Positions 23,650-33,179 of a DNA stretch of 64,000 bases are shown here, in pieces (within the stretch, counting starts at the first letter, position 1; each line of letters begins with the position of its first letter). Origin of the DNA: Acholoe squamosa (taxonomy: Eukaryota; Annelida; Polychaeta; Phyllodocida; Polynoidae); the NCBI GenBank assembly GCA_949317995.1, contig OX439037.1, forward strand, positions 54,780,080 through 54,844,079, in the 5' to 3' direction. The translations under genes were made by a program, and so were the position numbers. A model generated the notes under the pieces. That model made no database searches, was not told the origin of the DNA, and worked only from the letters and a program-made list of their open reading frames with translations.

Positions 23650-23974
23650 GGCGAGCTTAGACGGGATGCTACAGGATGGGCGATAATCCTGTAGTATTCA
23701 CGTGTGTTGCTATGAGGGAGAAGGGGGGGTGATACAGGTGCCGAAGGGGGAGGGGCCGCCCGGAGGAGCAGGTCAAGCTGACTCATGCAGGTAGACGGAA
23801 AGGAGGGCGATACACAAAGAAAGGGGAAAAGTAGGGCAAGGTAGGAAAAGAGGGGAGGGGGGGGAGGCCAGCGCAACAGGTATATGCAGGAGGAGATGCA
23901 TCAGGAGGTGGCAGTGCGCGCACAACGAGGGACGAGATAAGACCTCAAAGTAAATAGCAGGTGCTGATGGACGG
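23650..23974 (+). other. Non-coding spacer after pol, purine-rich
   Basis: No ORF of interest. The + strand is strongly purine-rich, with G runs at about 23722-23728, 23745-23749 and 23851-23867. It could hold a splice acceptor or leader for the accessory genes, but no site stands out. Confidence 0.5.
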
Positions 23975-24562
23975 ATGGCAGATAGCTGGTACGATAGTGT
24001 TGGAGAACAGCAATACCAACAATACTATAATACGTGGATGATTCAAGACAACTATTGCAATAGCACTTACAATGAAAGGAGCACAGTGTCTGCAGCAAGT
24101 TCAACAACAACAGAAACAAATGAAAAAGGATTTGGTGCGACTTCAACGTCAGGCCAACCAAGCTCAGCGCAAGAGCCAATACAGGTGGTGGAAGCAGCTC
24201 AAGCCGAGGTCCTGGTAAATCATCAGGGAAACATATGGGATAGCATACGTGATATCACCGTGGGACAGACAGAATGGGAGTGGCTGTTGGATGCCACTCT
24301 ACAAGGCACCGGTGGTATAATTAAGAGAGAGACTCAGACCACAGAAACAGCGACACAGACAGAACCATCAATATTTTATAGTAAAGACGATGAATTTGTG
24401 CTGGATACATCAATCAGATTGGATGACATATTGATAGAAGAGTATTACAGCAGAAGACAAGTGACATCAAGGCTCTGTCACATTTGTGGCAGAACAACAG
24501 CAACAGCGGCAGGAGCGGCCAAACACCTGGAACAGGTACATGGGATAAAACATCTCATATAA
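23975..24562 (+). CDS. Accessory ORF: C2H2 zinc-finger protein (195 aa)
   Basis: ATG at 23975, TAA at 24560-24562. Residues 1-75 are Gln/Tyr/Ser/Thr-rich and probably disordered. Residues 85-155 are acidic, with a Thr/Glu/Gln run (ETQTTETATQTE, 119-130). The C-terminus carries CX2CX12HX4H (C168, C171, H184, H189), a classical C2H2 finger. A single finger with an acidic, low-complexity body could act on nucleic acid or as a transcriptional regulator, by analogy with retroviral regulatory proteins; that is inference. The stop overlaps the next ATG as TAATG. No homologue is recognised. Confidence 0.65.
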   Translation: MADSWYDSVGEQQYQQYYNTWMIQDNYCNSTYNERSTVSAASSTTTETNEKGFGATSTSGQPSSAQEPIQVVEAAQAEVLVNHQGNIWDSIRDITVGQTEWEWLLDATLQGTGGIIKRETQTTETATQTEPSIFYSKDDEFVLDTSIRLDDILIEEYYSRRQVTSRLCHICGRTTATAAGAAKHLEQVHGIKHLI

Positions 24563-25047
24563 TGTCCACTAGTGAGGAAGCGGGAAAGAGAGCACCATCT
24601 ATAGTAAAGGCAGGGAGATATAGGGGACAACAGGTAGAAGACGCGCTGGATGCTATATATGGATTTGGATATTCATTGCCAAAGGTATTCAGATACAATG
24701 GGGCGACGTTACAGGACATAGTAATGCAGAAAATATCAAAACTGAAATTGGACATCGCGAGATTGCCAAGATATTTAAGGGAACAAGTAAACAGACATCA
24801 CTTTAAATATGGAGTAGGGAGTGTGACTAATGCATTCTTTTTCTCAAGAAAGTGTAGGAGGCATCGCAAGACTAGTAGAGGGAAACGATGCAGGCAGTGT
24901 AGACAAAGAGACGAAACTTGGGAAATGTTTAAACTGAAGCAAAAGGGAAAGCATATCACCCAAGGAGTATTAACATCCGGGGTTAAAGACAATGAGACGA
25001 CCCTGGAGGAGGAGGATGTAACTGAAGACTTTGATAAATATAACTAG
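24562..25047 (+). CDS. Accessory ORF: basic Cys/His protein (161 aa)
   Basis: The ATG at 24562 shares its A with the stop of the previous ORF (TAATG), suggesting termination-reinitiation coupling. The same frame is open upstream without an ATG, so other starts cannot be excluded. Residues about 25-75 look helical and amphipathic. Residues 96-118 are very basic with CX2HX8CX2C (C98, H101, C110, C113), a possible zinc-binding and nucleic-acid or nuclear-localisation module. The last 25 residues are acidic. It is not a known family to me. Its place next to the zinc-finger ORF suggests the two act together or share a transcript. Confidence 0.6.
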   Translation: MSTSEEAGKRAPSIVKAGRYRGQQVEDALDAIYGFGYSLPKVFRYNGATLQDIVMQKISKLKLDIARLPRYLREQVNRHHFKYGVGSVTNAFFFSRKCRRHRKTSRGKRCRQCRQRDETWEMFKLKQKGKHITQGVLTSGVKDNETTLEEEDVTEDFDKYN

Positions 25048-25137
25048 AAAGGATATGAGTTGATAGGAAAGAACAGAGGGACTGTATGGTTATAAAATAC
25101 AATACCTGTTAAGGGAACGTTGTGAGGGGTTGAAGAA

Positions 25138-25479
25138 ATGTACAAAATGGCAGGTATCAGTATAACGCCACCTACCTTTAGAGGAGCACCAGGAGAAAAG
25201 ATAGAAGAATATTTCTACGACATGGATCTGATTAAGAGAATATATGATCTAGGGGAAATGGAATATGTGGCATTATTATTGTGGGGAATGAAAGGTGAAG
25301 TGAAAACTTGGGTTAGGAAATTACCTGAGGAAAGTAAGAATACTGCATGGAAGATACAGCAAATAACCATGGCAGTATTTGCAGCTCCAGAGGCCTGGAA
25401 GGAATGGGGTACAGGAGGAAAGAGACAGAAAAGACAGCGCGAGAATGACGGCGCGGAAACAGAGCCAGCGGGGGAATGA
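25138..25479 (+). CDS. Capsid-like mini-protein (homologue of the element's own Gag capsid N-terminus)
   Basis: 113 residues from ATG 25138. Residues 11-81 align without gaps to Gag residues 584-654, with 19 of 71 identical by my count. Shared positions include P12, F14, G16, P18-G19-E20, Y25-F26, G50, W58, P63-E64 and V80-F81. The rest of the capsid, the RGG region and the zinc knuckle are missing. Instead the protein ends in a basic stretch (KRQKRQR, about 95-101) and an acidic tail. It is therefore a stand-alone capsid N-terminal domain, diverged from the full Gag. By analogy with Gag-derived restriction factors (yeast Ty1 p22, Fv1) it could modulate assembly; nothing here proves that. A decayed duplication is the alternative, but the frame is intact. 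Confidence 0.6.
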   Translation: MYKMAGISITPPTFRGAPGEKIEEYFYDMDLIKRIYDLGEMEYVALLLWGMKGEVKTWVRKLPEESKNTAWKIQQITMAVFAAPEAWKEWGTGGKRQKRQRENDGAETEPAGE

Positions 25480-25490
25480 ACACGAGAGTG

Positions 25491-25515
25491 AGGAAAAAAA
25501 AAGGGGGGGGGGAAG
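25491..25515 (+). promoter_or_regulatory. Polypurine tract, A9G10
   Basis: An uninterrupted purine run (AGG, A9, G10, AAG) of the A-then-G form typical of retroviral polypurine tracts. It lies internally, just after the capsid-like ORF. It may be a second plus-strand primer site or simple low complexity. Confidence 0.35.
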
Positions 25516-25560
25516 TGCCGGACATTGAGACAGATATATGTATATTAAGAGCCCAGTAAC

Positions 25561-25586
25561 AGAAAAAGGGGGGGGGGGGAAGAGAG
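25561..25586 (+). promoter_or_regulatory. Polypurine tract, A5G12
   Basis: A second internal purine-only run (AGA5, G12, AAGAGAG), 46 bases after the previous one and similar in form. The paired arrangement favours function or local duplication over chance. Confidence 0.35.
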
Positions 25587-26686
25587 CAGACATGCGCAGG
25601 TAAAGAAAGAGATAAGATGCAATGACAAGCAAGACAGTTGGCAGTGTAGGAGTGGAACTCCAGCTGTACAGACATCGGCAAGCAACAGATACAGACTACA
25701 CTCAAAAGTTTAATAAGATAGAACAACCAGCATGCTACGTGGACATAACCAAGACAAGACAACATAATCAGCAGTTTAGATAAGCTATAAACATGAGTTC
25801 TAGTGGAAAAGCCTGGATCATAGACAACGGAAGGTTCATAGCGGTTGAGATGAATTAATGGAGATCAGTAATAATTTACTGAAGGAAAGGAATCATCGCC
25901 CACTGTAGAGAGGGTAGAGATATTAAGGCTCAGATACACCCTACTCTATGGATAAGACTTAACTACTTAATACAGTTTGTGGAAAATTGTAAAAGGTCGG
26001 ATCCATTTAGGATGCATTTAATATAAATACATACCTGAAGTGAAGATTTAAGGACTAGTAGGAGTAGAGGCATCATCATCATCAGCAGATGAAGCGGGAG
26101 AAGAACTGAAGATAGTAAATAAAGCAGGTATATGAGATAAAGAGAAAGAAGTGCATCACATACAGGAGGCAACCACTATGGGGCACCTTATAAGTTGTCT
26201 AAGGGTGAATGGAAACACTAGTCGGAACCAGCAGGACCACAGTCGCGACACACATAGAATGACTCCAGTAACAAGGTCCATAATTAAGAGGCCTAAATTT
26301 AAAGGATATATTTGTCCAGAAGTAAGGCATTCTGTTAAAGAACCAGAGCCTATAATGGTTTAATTATTTAGGAAGCCCAGACTCTGAGAAAAGAAATACG
26401 ATGTCTATAGCTGTAGATATATATTCAAAAATAAGTGTGAGTGAAATTCTTTTCTAAGAAGGTATTAGGACACATAAAATTCAGTCATAGGGGTGTATTA
26501 ATGAGATCAGTTATACACCTGAGACTGTGAATGTGATCGCCACTACTCACAAATCAGAGGAGCTCAGCGACTTTATAGAGTTAGCTTATGCAGATATTTT
26601 AAAAGAAAATATGTGTATAGTATCTTATTACAAGAACGAAGTGAGCGTCTCTAGGAATCAAAGTATGAATCGCTAGGGAAATATAC
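25587..26686 (+). other. Region between accessory ORFs and antisense ORF, no firm gene
   Basis: No strong ORF. A 61-codon ATG frame (26178-26363) with a basic middle (IIKRPKFKGY) and one CX-type cysteine pair is present; it is too short to call. The remainder is AT- and purine-rich. It may hold splice signals or an RNA element. Confidence 0.35.
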
Positions 26687-27943
26687 TTACTTCTGCGAGA
26701 GGGTAGAAGCTGGGGAAGCCAATGTTGGAAGGATAGGACCTCCAAGATTAGAAGAACGGGAGGTTTGTGGTCTGGCAGGAAGCTGATAGGGATGATGTCG
26801 CGTAGTGGTAGCAGATGAAGATGTCAAGAGAGATATGATGGTAGAAGAACTGTGAGTCAGTCGTGAGGAAGAGGCCATGGTGCTGGAATGACAGGTCAAC
26901 GGTGAGAAGGGTGGATGTCCAGGTGAGATAGCCAGAGTACTCCAGAACGAGGGCGACATTACTGGAAGGTGTGGAAGTGAAGCTGCAGTGGATGAAGATG
27001 AAGTAAACTGACCGGAAGTGGAAGAGGTCAGGGCCAGAGCGGGCGTATGTAGACAGGAAGGCGGAGACCTAGAAGCCGAGGTGGAGCGGGCATCTGCAGC
27101 TGGAGCAGCTCGGATGGTGATGTGAGGCATCATTAATGAAGATACAGCAGGAAACTGACCGGAAGTAGTGGCGCTGGTAGTAGAAAAGGGACGAGAAGCA
27201 GCGGCAGAATAGGTAAATGTGGATGTTAGGGTTGTTCTGGACGTCAGAGGTGCAGTGGTGGTTAGCAAAGGTGTGTATGGTAAGGGCGAAACACCGGAAG
27301 TAGCAGGAAGGTGAGAAAACACATTGTAGTCTACATATGAAGAATGATGCTGAGGTGGCAATGGACGAGAAGTTGATGACACAGCGAAGTTGGCAGGCAG
27401 AGAATATTGGTGGGAGGTGTCCACTCGTAGAGGAAGAGTCGCTGTGCAAGTTGGTAGCGCATTGGAGGTAAAGGTGGATGCGAGGCTTGGAGCAGAGGTA
27501 GCAGGCACTATAGCGCTATAGGTGGGACGCGCACCTAGGGGCGACATCAGAGTGGGATTCCAAGGTGGCACGAAAAGAGTGGTAGGGTTGACTGGAGGCG
27601 GAGTGATGTCGACATAAGCTGGTTGATAAGCAGGAGTAGGAATAGGTGGAACAGCAGCAGTTGATTGCAGGCGGTAACTGGGATCGGGCATCCCATCTAG
27701 GTGGATGACGCGCAGTGTCATATCAGTCATGTTACAAGCTAAGCGTAGATGATCTCGAATGGTGGTGTGTGAGGGCATGGTCGCGCCTTGCGGTCCGGTG
27801 CATACTAGCATGCACGGAGTAACGTTAGCATCTGTGGAGGACAGGTCTCTGCAGCCGACGATGTAGGTGAAGCCGGGCTGGAGACGATCTATCGGGAGAT
27901 AGACGAGTGCGCCATTGACAGAAACGCTGGAATAGCTAGCCAT
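26687..27943 (-). CDS. Antisense ORF, Ser/Thr/Pro-rich protein (418 aa)
   Basis: On the minus strand, opposite to gag-pol-env, an ATG at 27943 in good context (AAG before, G after) opens 418 codons. No comparable + strand ORF shares the region, so it is not a shadow. Residues 1-95 look like a compact domain with four cysteines (C31, C44, C48, C70). From about 96 on, the protein is Ser/Thr/Pro/Ala-rich with loose SGQF-containing repeats, so it is probably disordered. The pyrimidine-rich minus strand lowers stop frequency, but by my rough composition estimate 418 codons is far beyond chance. Antisense genes exist in deltaretroviruses (HBZ) and some plant Gypsy elements. Function unknown. Confidence 0.55.
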   Translation of the reverse strand: MASYSSVSVNGALVYLPIDRLQPGFTYIVGCRDLSSTDANVTPCMLVCTGPQGATMPSHTTIRDHLRLACNMTDMTLRVIHLDGMPDPSYRLQSTAAVPPIPTPAYQPAYVDITPPPVNPTTLFVPPWNPTLMSPLGARPTYSAIVPATSAPSLASTFTSNALPTCTATLPLRVDTSHQYSLPANFAVSSTSRPLPPQHHSSYVDYNVFSHLPATSGVSPLPYTPLLTTTAPLTSRTTLTSTFTYSAAASRPFSTTSATTSGQFPAVSSLMMPHITIRAAPAADARSTSASRSPPSCLHTPALALTSSTSGQFTSSSSTAASLPHLPVMSPSFWSTLAISPGHPPFSPLTCHSSTMASSSRLTHSSSTIISLLTSSSATTTRHHPYQLPARPQTSRSSNLGGPILPTLASPASTLSQK

Positions 27944-28350
27944 CTTCAGTGCGAACAGGGTGGAAGTCAAGCATCGACTGAGAATTTAATTCTAGGTATC
28001 TAACCAAGGGGATGGGAAGTTGAAATAAGAAAACAAAAATATAGTGAAAACTATAGTAAAAAAAAAATTGAGGGCACATTAGGAGGAGTCGCTGAGACAA
28101 AGACTCCAATCCAATAAATTGGTGTTATCAGATGGAAGAGACGTACAGCTAGATAGGAGAGGAAGGCACACGTGTTCAGATTGACGGGAAAATATATACA
28201 AGAAGGGGTAAAAGGGTCATGAACTGGTGAACTATCTGACACGATAGGGCTTATTAAGTGTTCAAGATCCATAAAAACTTCCAGGAGCGATCAGTTAGGA
28301 GTCGTAGTAACCCAACTCGAACTGTAACCGGAAGCCATAATAAGAAGAAA
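27944..28350 (+). other. Spacer between antisense ORF and env
   Basis: No gene. The frame of the envelope ORF is open from 28258 but has no ATG until 28351, so an upstream exon could join here. It would also contain any promoter or 5' leader of the antisense ORF. Confidence 0.4.
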
Positions 28351-29025
28351 ATGGCGTGGCTAACTATACTATGTGTCTTATGTTCCTTGTGGGGTGTGGT
28401 AGATGCTGGAAGGCACACTTTCGAGACTTTAGAGAGAGCCGAATTAGGTGTCATTTTGCAACCTGGTAGACGTATTTCTACGGCTGAGCACAATCATGTG
28501 TCACAAGTGTTTGTATTAGAGATACCAGATAGATTACCAGAGCCGGAAATGGAAAGTATTTATGAACAATGTGTGAAGAATATGCAGGTTATGTGTGATA
28601 TTCAACATCACAACAGAACCTTATTATTTGAAGATACCTGTGACAACATCAAACAGAAAGAAGAATGGCTGAATCAAATTATTAGAAAATTAATACAGGC
28701 CAGAGAGGAGGAAGTGGAAAAGCTGATGGAAAACATACCTGAACAACAACAAGTCAAAAGGTCTAAGAGAGCAGGTATACCGGGTCTAAATATTATAGGA
28801 GAGTTGTCGTACTATATTTTTGGCACTGGAAGAGCTGATGATGTAGCCAGAAATGAAAAGGATATTCAATTACTGAAGACATTGAATATCCTTTTCATAA
28901 GATGCGTGATGTTATTAAAACATTGGCCACAAGTACTAGCAATGGCTTGGAGGACGTCATGGCGGAAGTGGGAGAGTTGGCTGATAGACAGTTACAATTG
29001 TATGAAATGGCTAAGATATCATTGA
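28351..29025 (+). CDS. env: Envelope, 5' portion: signal peptide, surface part, furin site, fusion peptide
   Basis: ATG 28351 opens with a clear signal peptide (MAWLTILCVLCSLWGVVDA, cleavage near residue 19). The ectodomain has an N-glycosylation site at N88 and a furin-type site RSKR at 137-140. It is followed by a Gly-rich hydrophobic segment of the kind that starts the F2/TM part of baculovirus F and errantivirus Env (AGIPGLNIIGE, then a YIFG motif). This would make it the membrane fusion protein. After about residue 178 this frame loses family resemblance and stops at 29025, while the continuation lies in the -1 frame. Translated alone it would be a secreted, truncated product. Confidence 0.75.
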   Translation: MAWLTILCVLCSLWGVVDAGRHTFETLERAELGVILQPGRRISTAEHNHVSQVFVLEIPDRLPEPEMESIYEQCVKNMQVMCDIQHHNRTLLFEDTCDNIKQKEEWLNQIIRKLIQAREEEVEKLMENIPEQQQVKRSKRAGIPGLNIIGELSYYIFGTGRADDVARNEKDIQLLKTLNILFIRCVMLLKHWPQVLAMAWRTSWRKWESWLIDSYNCMKWLRYH

Positions 29026-31109
29026 AGAGACGGAAGTTGCTGGAAAGAACTCAAACTATGCACAGTGTGGCATTATATGAACTATCCATTGTATACAACC
29101 ATGAAAGCCTGCTGACAAGAGTCAAATGGGGGTATATTATACATTTATTAAATGAACTCATTGAGATAAAGGATATGGCAGCTGAGGTAAGATTGGCATC
29201 ACGAAGAAAACTATCCTCAAAATTGGTCACTAGAGAAGATTTGAAAGAAGCTATAATCAACACTGAAGTATATCTAAAGGCTACGTACCCACGATTTAGA
29301 GTCGCTTTTACTGATCCGGAATATTACTATGATAATAGTGTGGTGCGAGTATATCAGCACCAAGGTCGTGTAAAAATGCAGATAAGGATTCCGGTGGTGT
29401 CAGAGGAACACATATTTTGTGTATACTCTGTAAAGGTGTTTCCAGTACCAGTGCGGCTGGCCAATAAAGAAGCTGACGGGACGAGAATAGAGGGATTGCC
29501 ATCAGAAGTAGCCATCTCAAAGAATGGGCGGTATTATATATCAGAGCCAGTGGTGAATTGGGCGCGTTGCCATGGCAACTCAATAGCAGTATGCCCAGAT
29601 ATTCCACACATGAGAAAAATAGCCGAACGAGGGTGCATGGCGGCACTAATAAGAAATGACAAGGTGGCCATAGCAGAAACATGTGAGATCAACTATATAG
29701 TGCAACCAAATTTTCCTTCATTTGCGATAGCACTGGGAAAGGGTCGTACTTTGGTATCGGGACCCGACATACAAGGTCAATTGATGTGTCAGTCAAGCCC
29801 ACCTGTTAAGGTGAACATGCATCATTACGCCATATTGAACATTGGGTGTGATTGCGCATTCATGACTGCCGGGGCGTGGATGCCTTACAGTTTGGCAGGA
29901 TGTGGTCATGTGAACATGGAGACTAATGTGACTTTTGTAAATAACGATTTGCTACAAATGAACAGTGTTAAGAAATTGACATGGATAAAGGCCGTATTAA
30001 ATGGTGAAACTGTGGAGGTATTGCAAGATGAAGTGTTGCCAAAATTAGTAAAGACCAAAATGAAGCACAAGGCTAGAATACAACAGTCGCCAGCAGCTGT
30101 CAATCTGAAGAATTTGGTGAGCGCAATGGAAGACGGATCAGCTTTGCCTGATTTGGATGGCATGAGTGGTGGAGGCCAGTTTCCTACTGAATCACTATGG
30201 GATTATTCACCAATTATGATTGCAGGGGTGATTGTCATGACTCTGATGGTGGTACAATATTTTTGTTTAAAAAGACTATTAATGGCATACATATTAGCAA
30301 GAATGCCTATGAGAATAAGGAGTCTAGAAACCTGGGACTATGAAAAATACGGTGAGGATGTTGGAGGTAATTATGAGGAAGAAGATCCAGAACACAAAAC
30401 GACAATAGCTATGTTATCATTGATATTGATAGTACTGATAATAATAATAGCGCTACTGGTGAGGAAAGTGCGACAACTAAAGAGGCTTCAACCAGTGGAT
30501 GGACTGTATCTACAGGTGGCAACTAAAGAGATCACAGAAATAATACCATTGGGGGAGAGTCTAATGCCTTTGGACCAGGTATTTCAAAGACCAGCAGAAC
30601 AGGCTCTTATTAGAGACGTAGCAATAAGCTACTCGTGCCCGAAGTACATAGCTACAGTGCAGTGGGGTCGAGTGTTATATTCCACTGAGATGGCAACGGC
30701 GGAAAACGCAGTGCCATTGCCATTACCAGCCACTGTGAAGGTGTCAAAGAAATTAGCAGGGATACTGAACGGTGACTATGGATTTACGGTGATGACAAGA
30801 TTGATTAGGTATAGTGGGGGCCTGGCGACAGGTGTACCACTAGAGATACCGATGATATCAGCGGCGGGCTGGACACCAATAAGGAACAGAGAGATAAATA
30901 CACATCAGTTATCTGACACGGGCCATGCCAGAGCCATGGCTCAGTTAAGAAGATCAAGACAGTTACCAGAAGTACCTGGAGAATCATATGGGGCTACGGC
31001 TGTCTCATATTCAGTAAACAAGGGGCATAAAGAGTCGGTGAACGTGGCTCTGCGAGGTCAAGAGCCCAGGACGGGATCGTCGTCGGTGTACGTGGACCTG
31101 AATGAATGA
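28902..31109 (+). CDS. env: Envelope, 3' portion in another frame: TM subunit, two membrane segments, long tail
   Basis: This frame is open from 28857 and has an ATG at 28902, with 735 residues from there. It starts with a helical region that would follow the fusion peptide, then a Cys-rich ectodomain (cysteines from about 173 to 334) and an NVT glycosylation site at 342. Residues about 437-454 form a membrane anchor. Unusually, a second hydrophobic segment (about 501-520) and a further 215 residues follow, ending in a Pro/Ser-rich tail. F-type proteins normally have one anchor and a short tail. It lacks its own signal peptide, so it depends on the upstream frame. A one-base loss near the T4 run at 28892-28895, a sequence error, or a real frameshift could explain the break. 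Confidence 0.75.
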   Translation: MRDVIKTLATSTSNGLEDVMAEVGELADRQLQLYEMAKISLKRRKLLERTQTMHSVALYELSIVYNHESLLTRVKWGYIIHLLNELIEIKDMAAEVRLASRRKLSSKLVTREDLKEAIINTEVYLKATYPRFRVAFTDPEYYYDNSVVRVYQHQGRVKMQIRIPVVSEEHIFCVYSVKVFPVPVRLANKEADGTRIEGLPSEVAISKNGRYYISEPVVNWARCHGNSIAVCPDIPHMRKIAERGCMAALIRNDKVAIAETCEINYIVQPNFPSFAIALGKGRTLVSGPDIQGQLMCQSSPPVKVNMHHYAILNIGCDCAFMTAGAWMPYSLAGCGHVNMETNVTFVNNDLLQMNSVKKLTWIKAVLNGETVEVLQDEVLPKLVKTKMKHKARIQQSPAAVNLKNLVSAMEDGSALPDLDGMSGGGQFPTESLWDYSPIMIAGVIVMTLMVVQYFCLKRLLMAYILARMPMRIRSLETWDYEKYGEDVGGNYEEEDPEHKTTIAMLSLILIVLIIIIALLVRKVRQLKRLQPVDGLYLQVATKEITEIIPLGESLMPLDQVFQRPAEQALIRDVAISYSCPKYIATVQWGRVLYSTEMATAENAVPLPLPATVKVSKKLAGILNGDYGFTVMTRLIRYSGGLATGVPLEIPMISAAGWTPIRNREINTHQLSDTGHARAMAQLRRSRQLPEVPGESYGATAVSYSVNKGHKESVNVALRGQEPRTGSSSVYVDLNE

Positions 31110-31172
31110 GACTGAAGGTGATGAATAAAACGCCATCATGATAGAGACTTGACATAGACGGTGTCAGGACAT

Positions 31173-31198
31173 GAGAAAAAGGGGGGGGGGAGAAAGAT
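31173..31198 (+). promoter_or_regulatory. Polypurine tract, A5G10, near the 3' end
   Basis: GAGA5, G10, AGAAAGA, a purine-only run 786 bases before the 3' LTR. Its form matches the internal tracts at 25491 and 25561. It is a better-looking plus-strand primer sequence than the one next to the LTR. Confidence 0.35.
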
Positions 31199-31364
31199 AT
31201 CGTGCAGCTGGCGTGAGACGAAAGGATGGAATAGACAATACAAAGACTATCTACAAATGAATTGATATAATGTCTGGGAATGGTGCCAGTGTATATTATT
31301 AAGTAAGATAATATAGCTAAAAGAAACTGTAGTTTAAATGTACGACCAACTAATGAGACACTAA

Positions 31365-31928
31365 CTACGACGTAATGTAGCAAGTGAAAAGATTTCTGAT
31401 GTATATACTCGTTGACAAGCTGTGCACGCGTGAGTTAAGTAAGAGGTTGCCAGGTGTAACCCAAGACGCGTTAGAGTGTGTTTTAGAGTGATGCTTGGGG
31501 CAAAGGGTAGATAGAGGGGAACGTTTCGGAACAAGGAGTTGACAGATGTAAGGAGATTTATTGGCCCGATTGGGTGTGACTGGTGTCGACTCCCGGGTAA
31601 GGATAGTAAAAGAATATATAAACATGGAATGGGACAAAGTGCTTAGTAAAGGCGAGTGAATGAGTAAAATAAATAACAAAGGAAAGAAAAACAAATTGAG
31701 AATCAAGAAATGAGAGAATTGTAATAATAAAATATATGTTAGAGGACAAGTTTGCGCTAAGAATAAGTCACCAATGCAGTGTGGAAAATATATATAGTAA
31801 TAATGCATGGTATTATATAAGTGTGTTGCATATGTATGTATATAAATAACTATTGAAATGTATAATATAATAACGATGATTACCTCAGGTATTAGTGACA
31901 AAACAATACATAAGATGTATTCAAGCAT
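31365..31928 (-). CDS. Antisense ORF close to 3' LTR, hydrophobic (187 aa)
   Basis: The minus-strand ATG at 31928 lies only 55 bases inside the 3' LTR, an ideal place for a transcript started in that LTR. The first 100 residues are very hydrophobic with several possible membrane segments; the rest is Ser/Pro/Lys-rich. The strand is T-rich, which favours hydrophobic codons. By a rough composition estimate a 187-codon opening is still unlikely by chance. No family is recognised; it may be a chance ORF. Confidence 0.25.
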   Translation of the reverse strand: MLEYILCIVLSLIPEVIIVIILYISIVIYIHTYATHLYNTMHYYYIYFPHCIGDLFLAQTCPLTYILLLQFSHFLILNLFFFPLLFILLIHSPLLSTLSHSMFIYSFTILTRESTPVTPNRANKSPYICQLLVPKRSPLSTLCPKHHSKTHSNASWVTPGNLLLNSRVHSLSTSIYIRNLFTCYITS

Positions 31929-31963
31929 AATTTATGCTTGACAATTGGTGTGACTCGCGTCAC

Positions 31964-31973
31964 AAGAGGGGAG
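31964..31973 (+). other. Putative 3' polypurine tract
   Basis: AAGAGGGGAG is the last purine run before the 3' LTR. It is separated from the LTR by 10 bases (CGCCCGCACC), whereas plus-strand primers normally abut U3. Either the primer is extended or trimmed unusually, or another tract is used. Confidence 0.35.
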
Positions 31974-31983
31974 CGCCCGCACC

Positions 31984-32706
31984 TGTTTTGTCATCAATAG
32001 CCAATAATTATAATGAACGGGTATAACAGGGTACACTTGTGTAGGTATTTATTGTATGCTGCATTATGTGTGTATTTATTATATGCTATATTGGAGAGTG
32101 CTATGGGAGTCCTGTATAGGGTTTATGGTAGTATAGAGTTTATGGTAGGCTGTGGAATGTGTAGACGGAGGGGAGTCGACGAGATCTGGTCAGGTAGATT
32201 CTGTAGAGGGGGAGGGGGGAATACGGGTGAGCCAAACATCGGCGTCTGAAAGGTGTGAGGGGTTGGTAAGAGATAGGGAGGAGTTAGTATTGTGGGAGCA
32301 GCCGAGGAGGCAACACATACTCCTGGAGTAGACGAGGATGAAGCTGTTTAGTATTTAGTATTACACTTAGCCAATGTAAGAACGGATTGAACAGGATCTC
32401 TATGGCACTTATACCTCTCCAGTAGCATCGGATTGTTAAACATGAACTGCTTGTATGAATAGACTGATGTCGTTGAAGCTGTACAACCATGAGTGGACTC
32501 ATCATCAGCTGTAACTGTGAATAACCAATGAACAATAAATGGTGACTTGTATCGGCGTCTTGGTGTTGGTTAAAAGGATGGGCTGAGCCAACATCATACC
32601 ACTAGAGTTAGTCTTCCCAAATACGTGAGAATAGCGGAGTGAGCTGATAATAACTACACAACTTATACCACATTGATATACATATAAACACAACCCACAC
32701 AGCCCA
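31984..32706 (+). repeat. 3' LTR
   Basis: 723 bp, matching the 5' LTR with no difference found, including the AATAAA (here at 32534-32539) and GT-rich element. It is followed by AACG (32707-32710), the right target duplication. Because both LTRs are copied from one template at integration, identity indicates a recent event. Confidence 0.96.
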
Positions 32707-33179
32707 AACGGGAGTATTATTAGATTGGCCACCATATTACACTAGTTTATTGGGGTATCCTCTTTCTCTGACAAATACAGTCAGAGCAGAATGTGATACA
32801 GAGCTCTAATTTGTAGGTACGGCTGTGTGTAGTCTATATATTTTGCAATGGGGAGAGTAGAAATTTTTGGGCCAAAAGTGTTTCTTAGTTTAGCTTTTAT
32901 GTCAGTGACACTGTCATCTGCCAGTTTGAATGTGTCTGTAGATTCTACCATATTGTTGTCGACTCTCCTGCTTGCCACATTCTGACTGTAAGCCTCCCGT
33001 ATACAGCCTCTATTTCAATAACACAAACTATACCAAAAAAGATATAGCGGTGTTAAAAAGGGCGGGTTCATCAACGTACTTCATCTGGGGGCCAGGTCTA
33101 CTTGTTGTAGAATTCAAATCCTTGCTCTTCCTACCAGTCTCTATGCCGGTCCCTCCTCGTTATACTTAATGAAAGATAC
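32707..33179. other. Right-flank host DNA next to the insertion
   Basis: Begins with the target duplication AACG. No gene recognised. With the element removed the empty site would read from ...CAGTAGT into AACGGGAG. Confidence 0.45.

Larger units (their letters stand above)
31110..31983 (+). other. AT- and purine-rich region between env and 3' LTR
   Basis: No + strand gene. It carries a polypurine tract at 31173-31198 and, on the minus strand, a 187-codon ORF (listed separately). The end, 31964-31983, contains the last purine run before the LTR. Confidence 0.5.
15617..32706 (+). mobile_element. Giant Ty3/Gypsy-type endogenous retrovirus-like element with F-type env
   Basis: A 17,090-bp insertion bounded by two 723-bp LTRs with TG...CA ends and an AACG target duplication. 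Internal order is Gag, -1 frameshift, protease-RT-RNase H-integrase, three accessory ORFs, an antisense ORF, and a split envelope gene. The Pol order with integrase last, YLDD in RT, and an integrase GPY/F-like module place it with Ty3/Gypsy (Metaviridae) rather than BEL/Pao or Copia. The envelope resembles the baculovirus F/errantivirus Env class. Gypsy elements are usually about 5-9 kb, so roughly half of this one is extra. I found no mismatch between the LTRs, implying recent insertion. Gag and Pol are open; Env is frame-shifted. Confidence 0.97.
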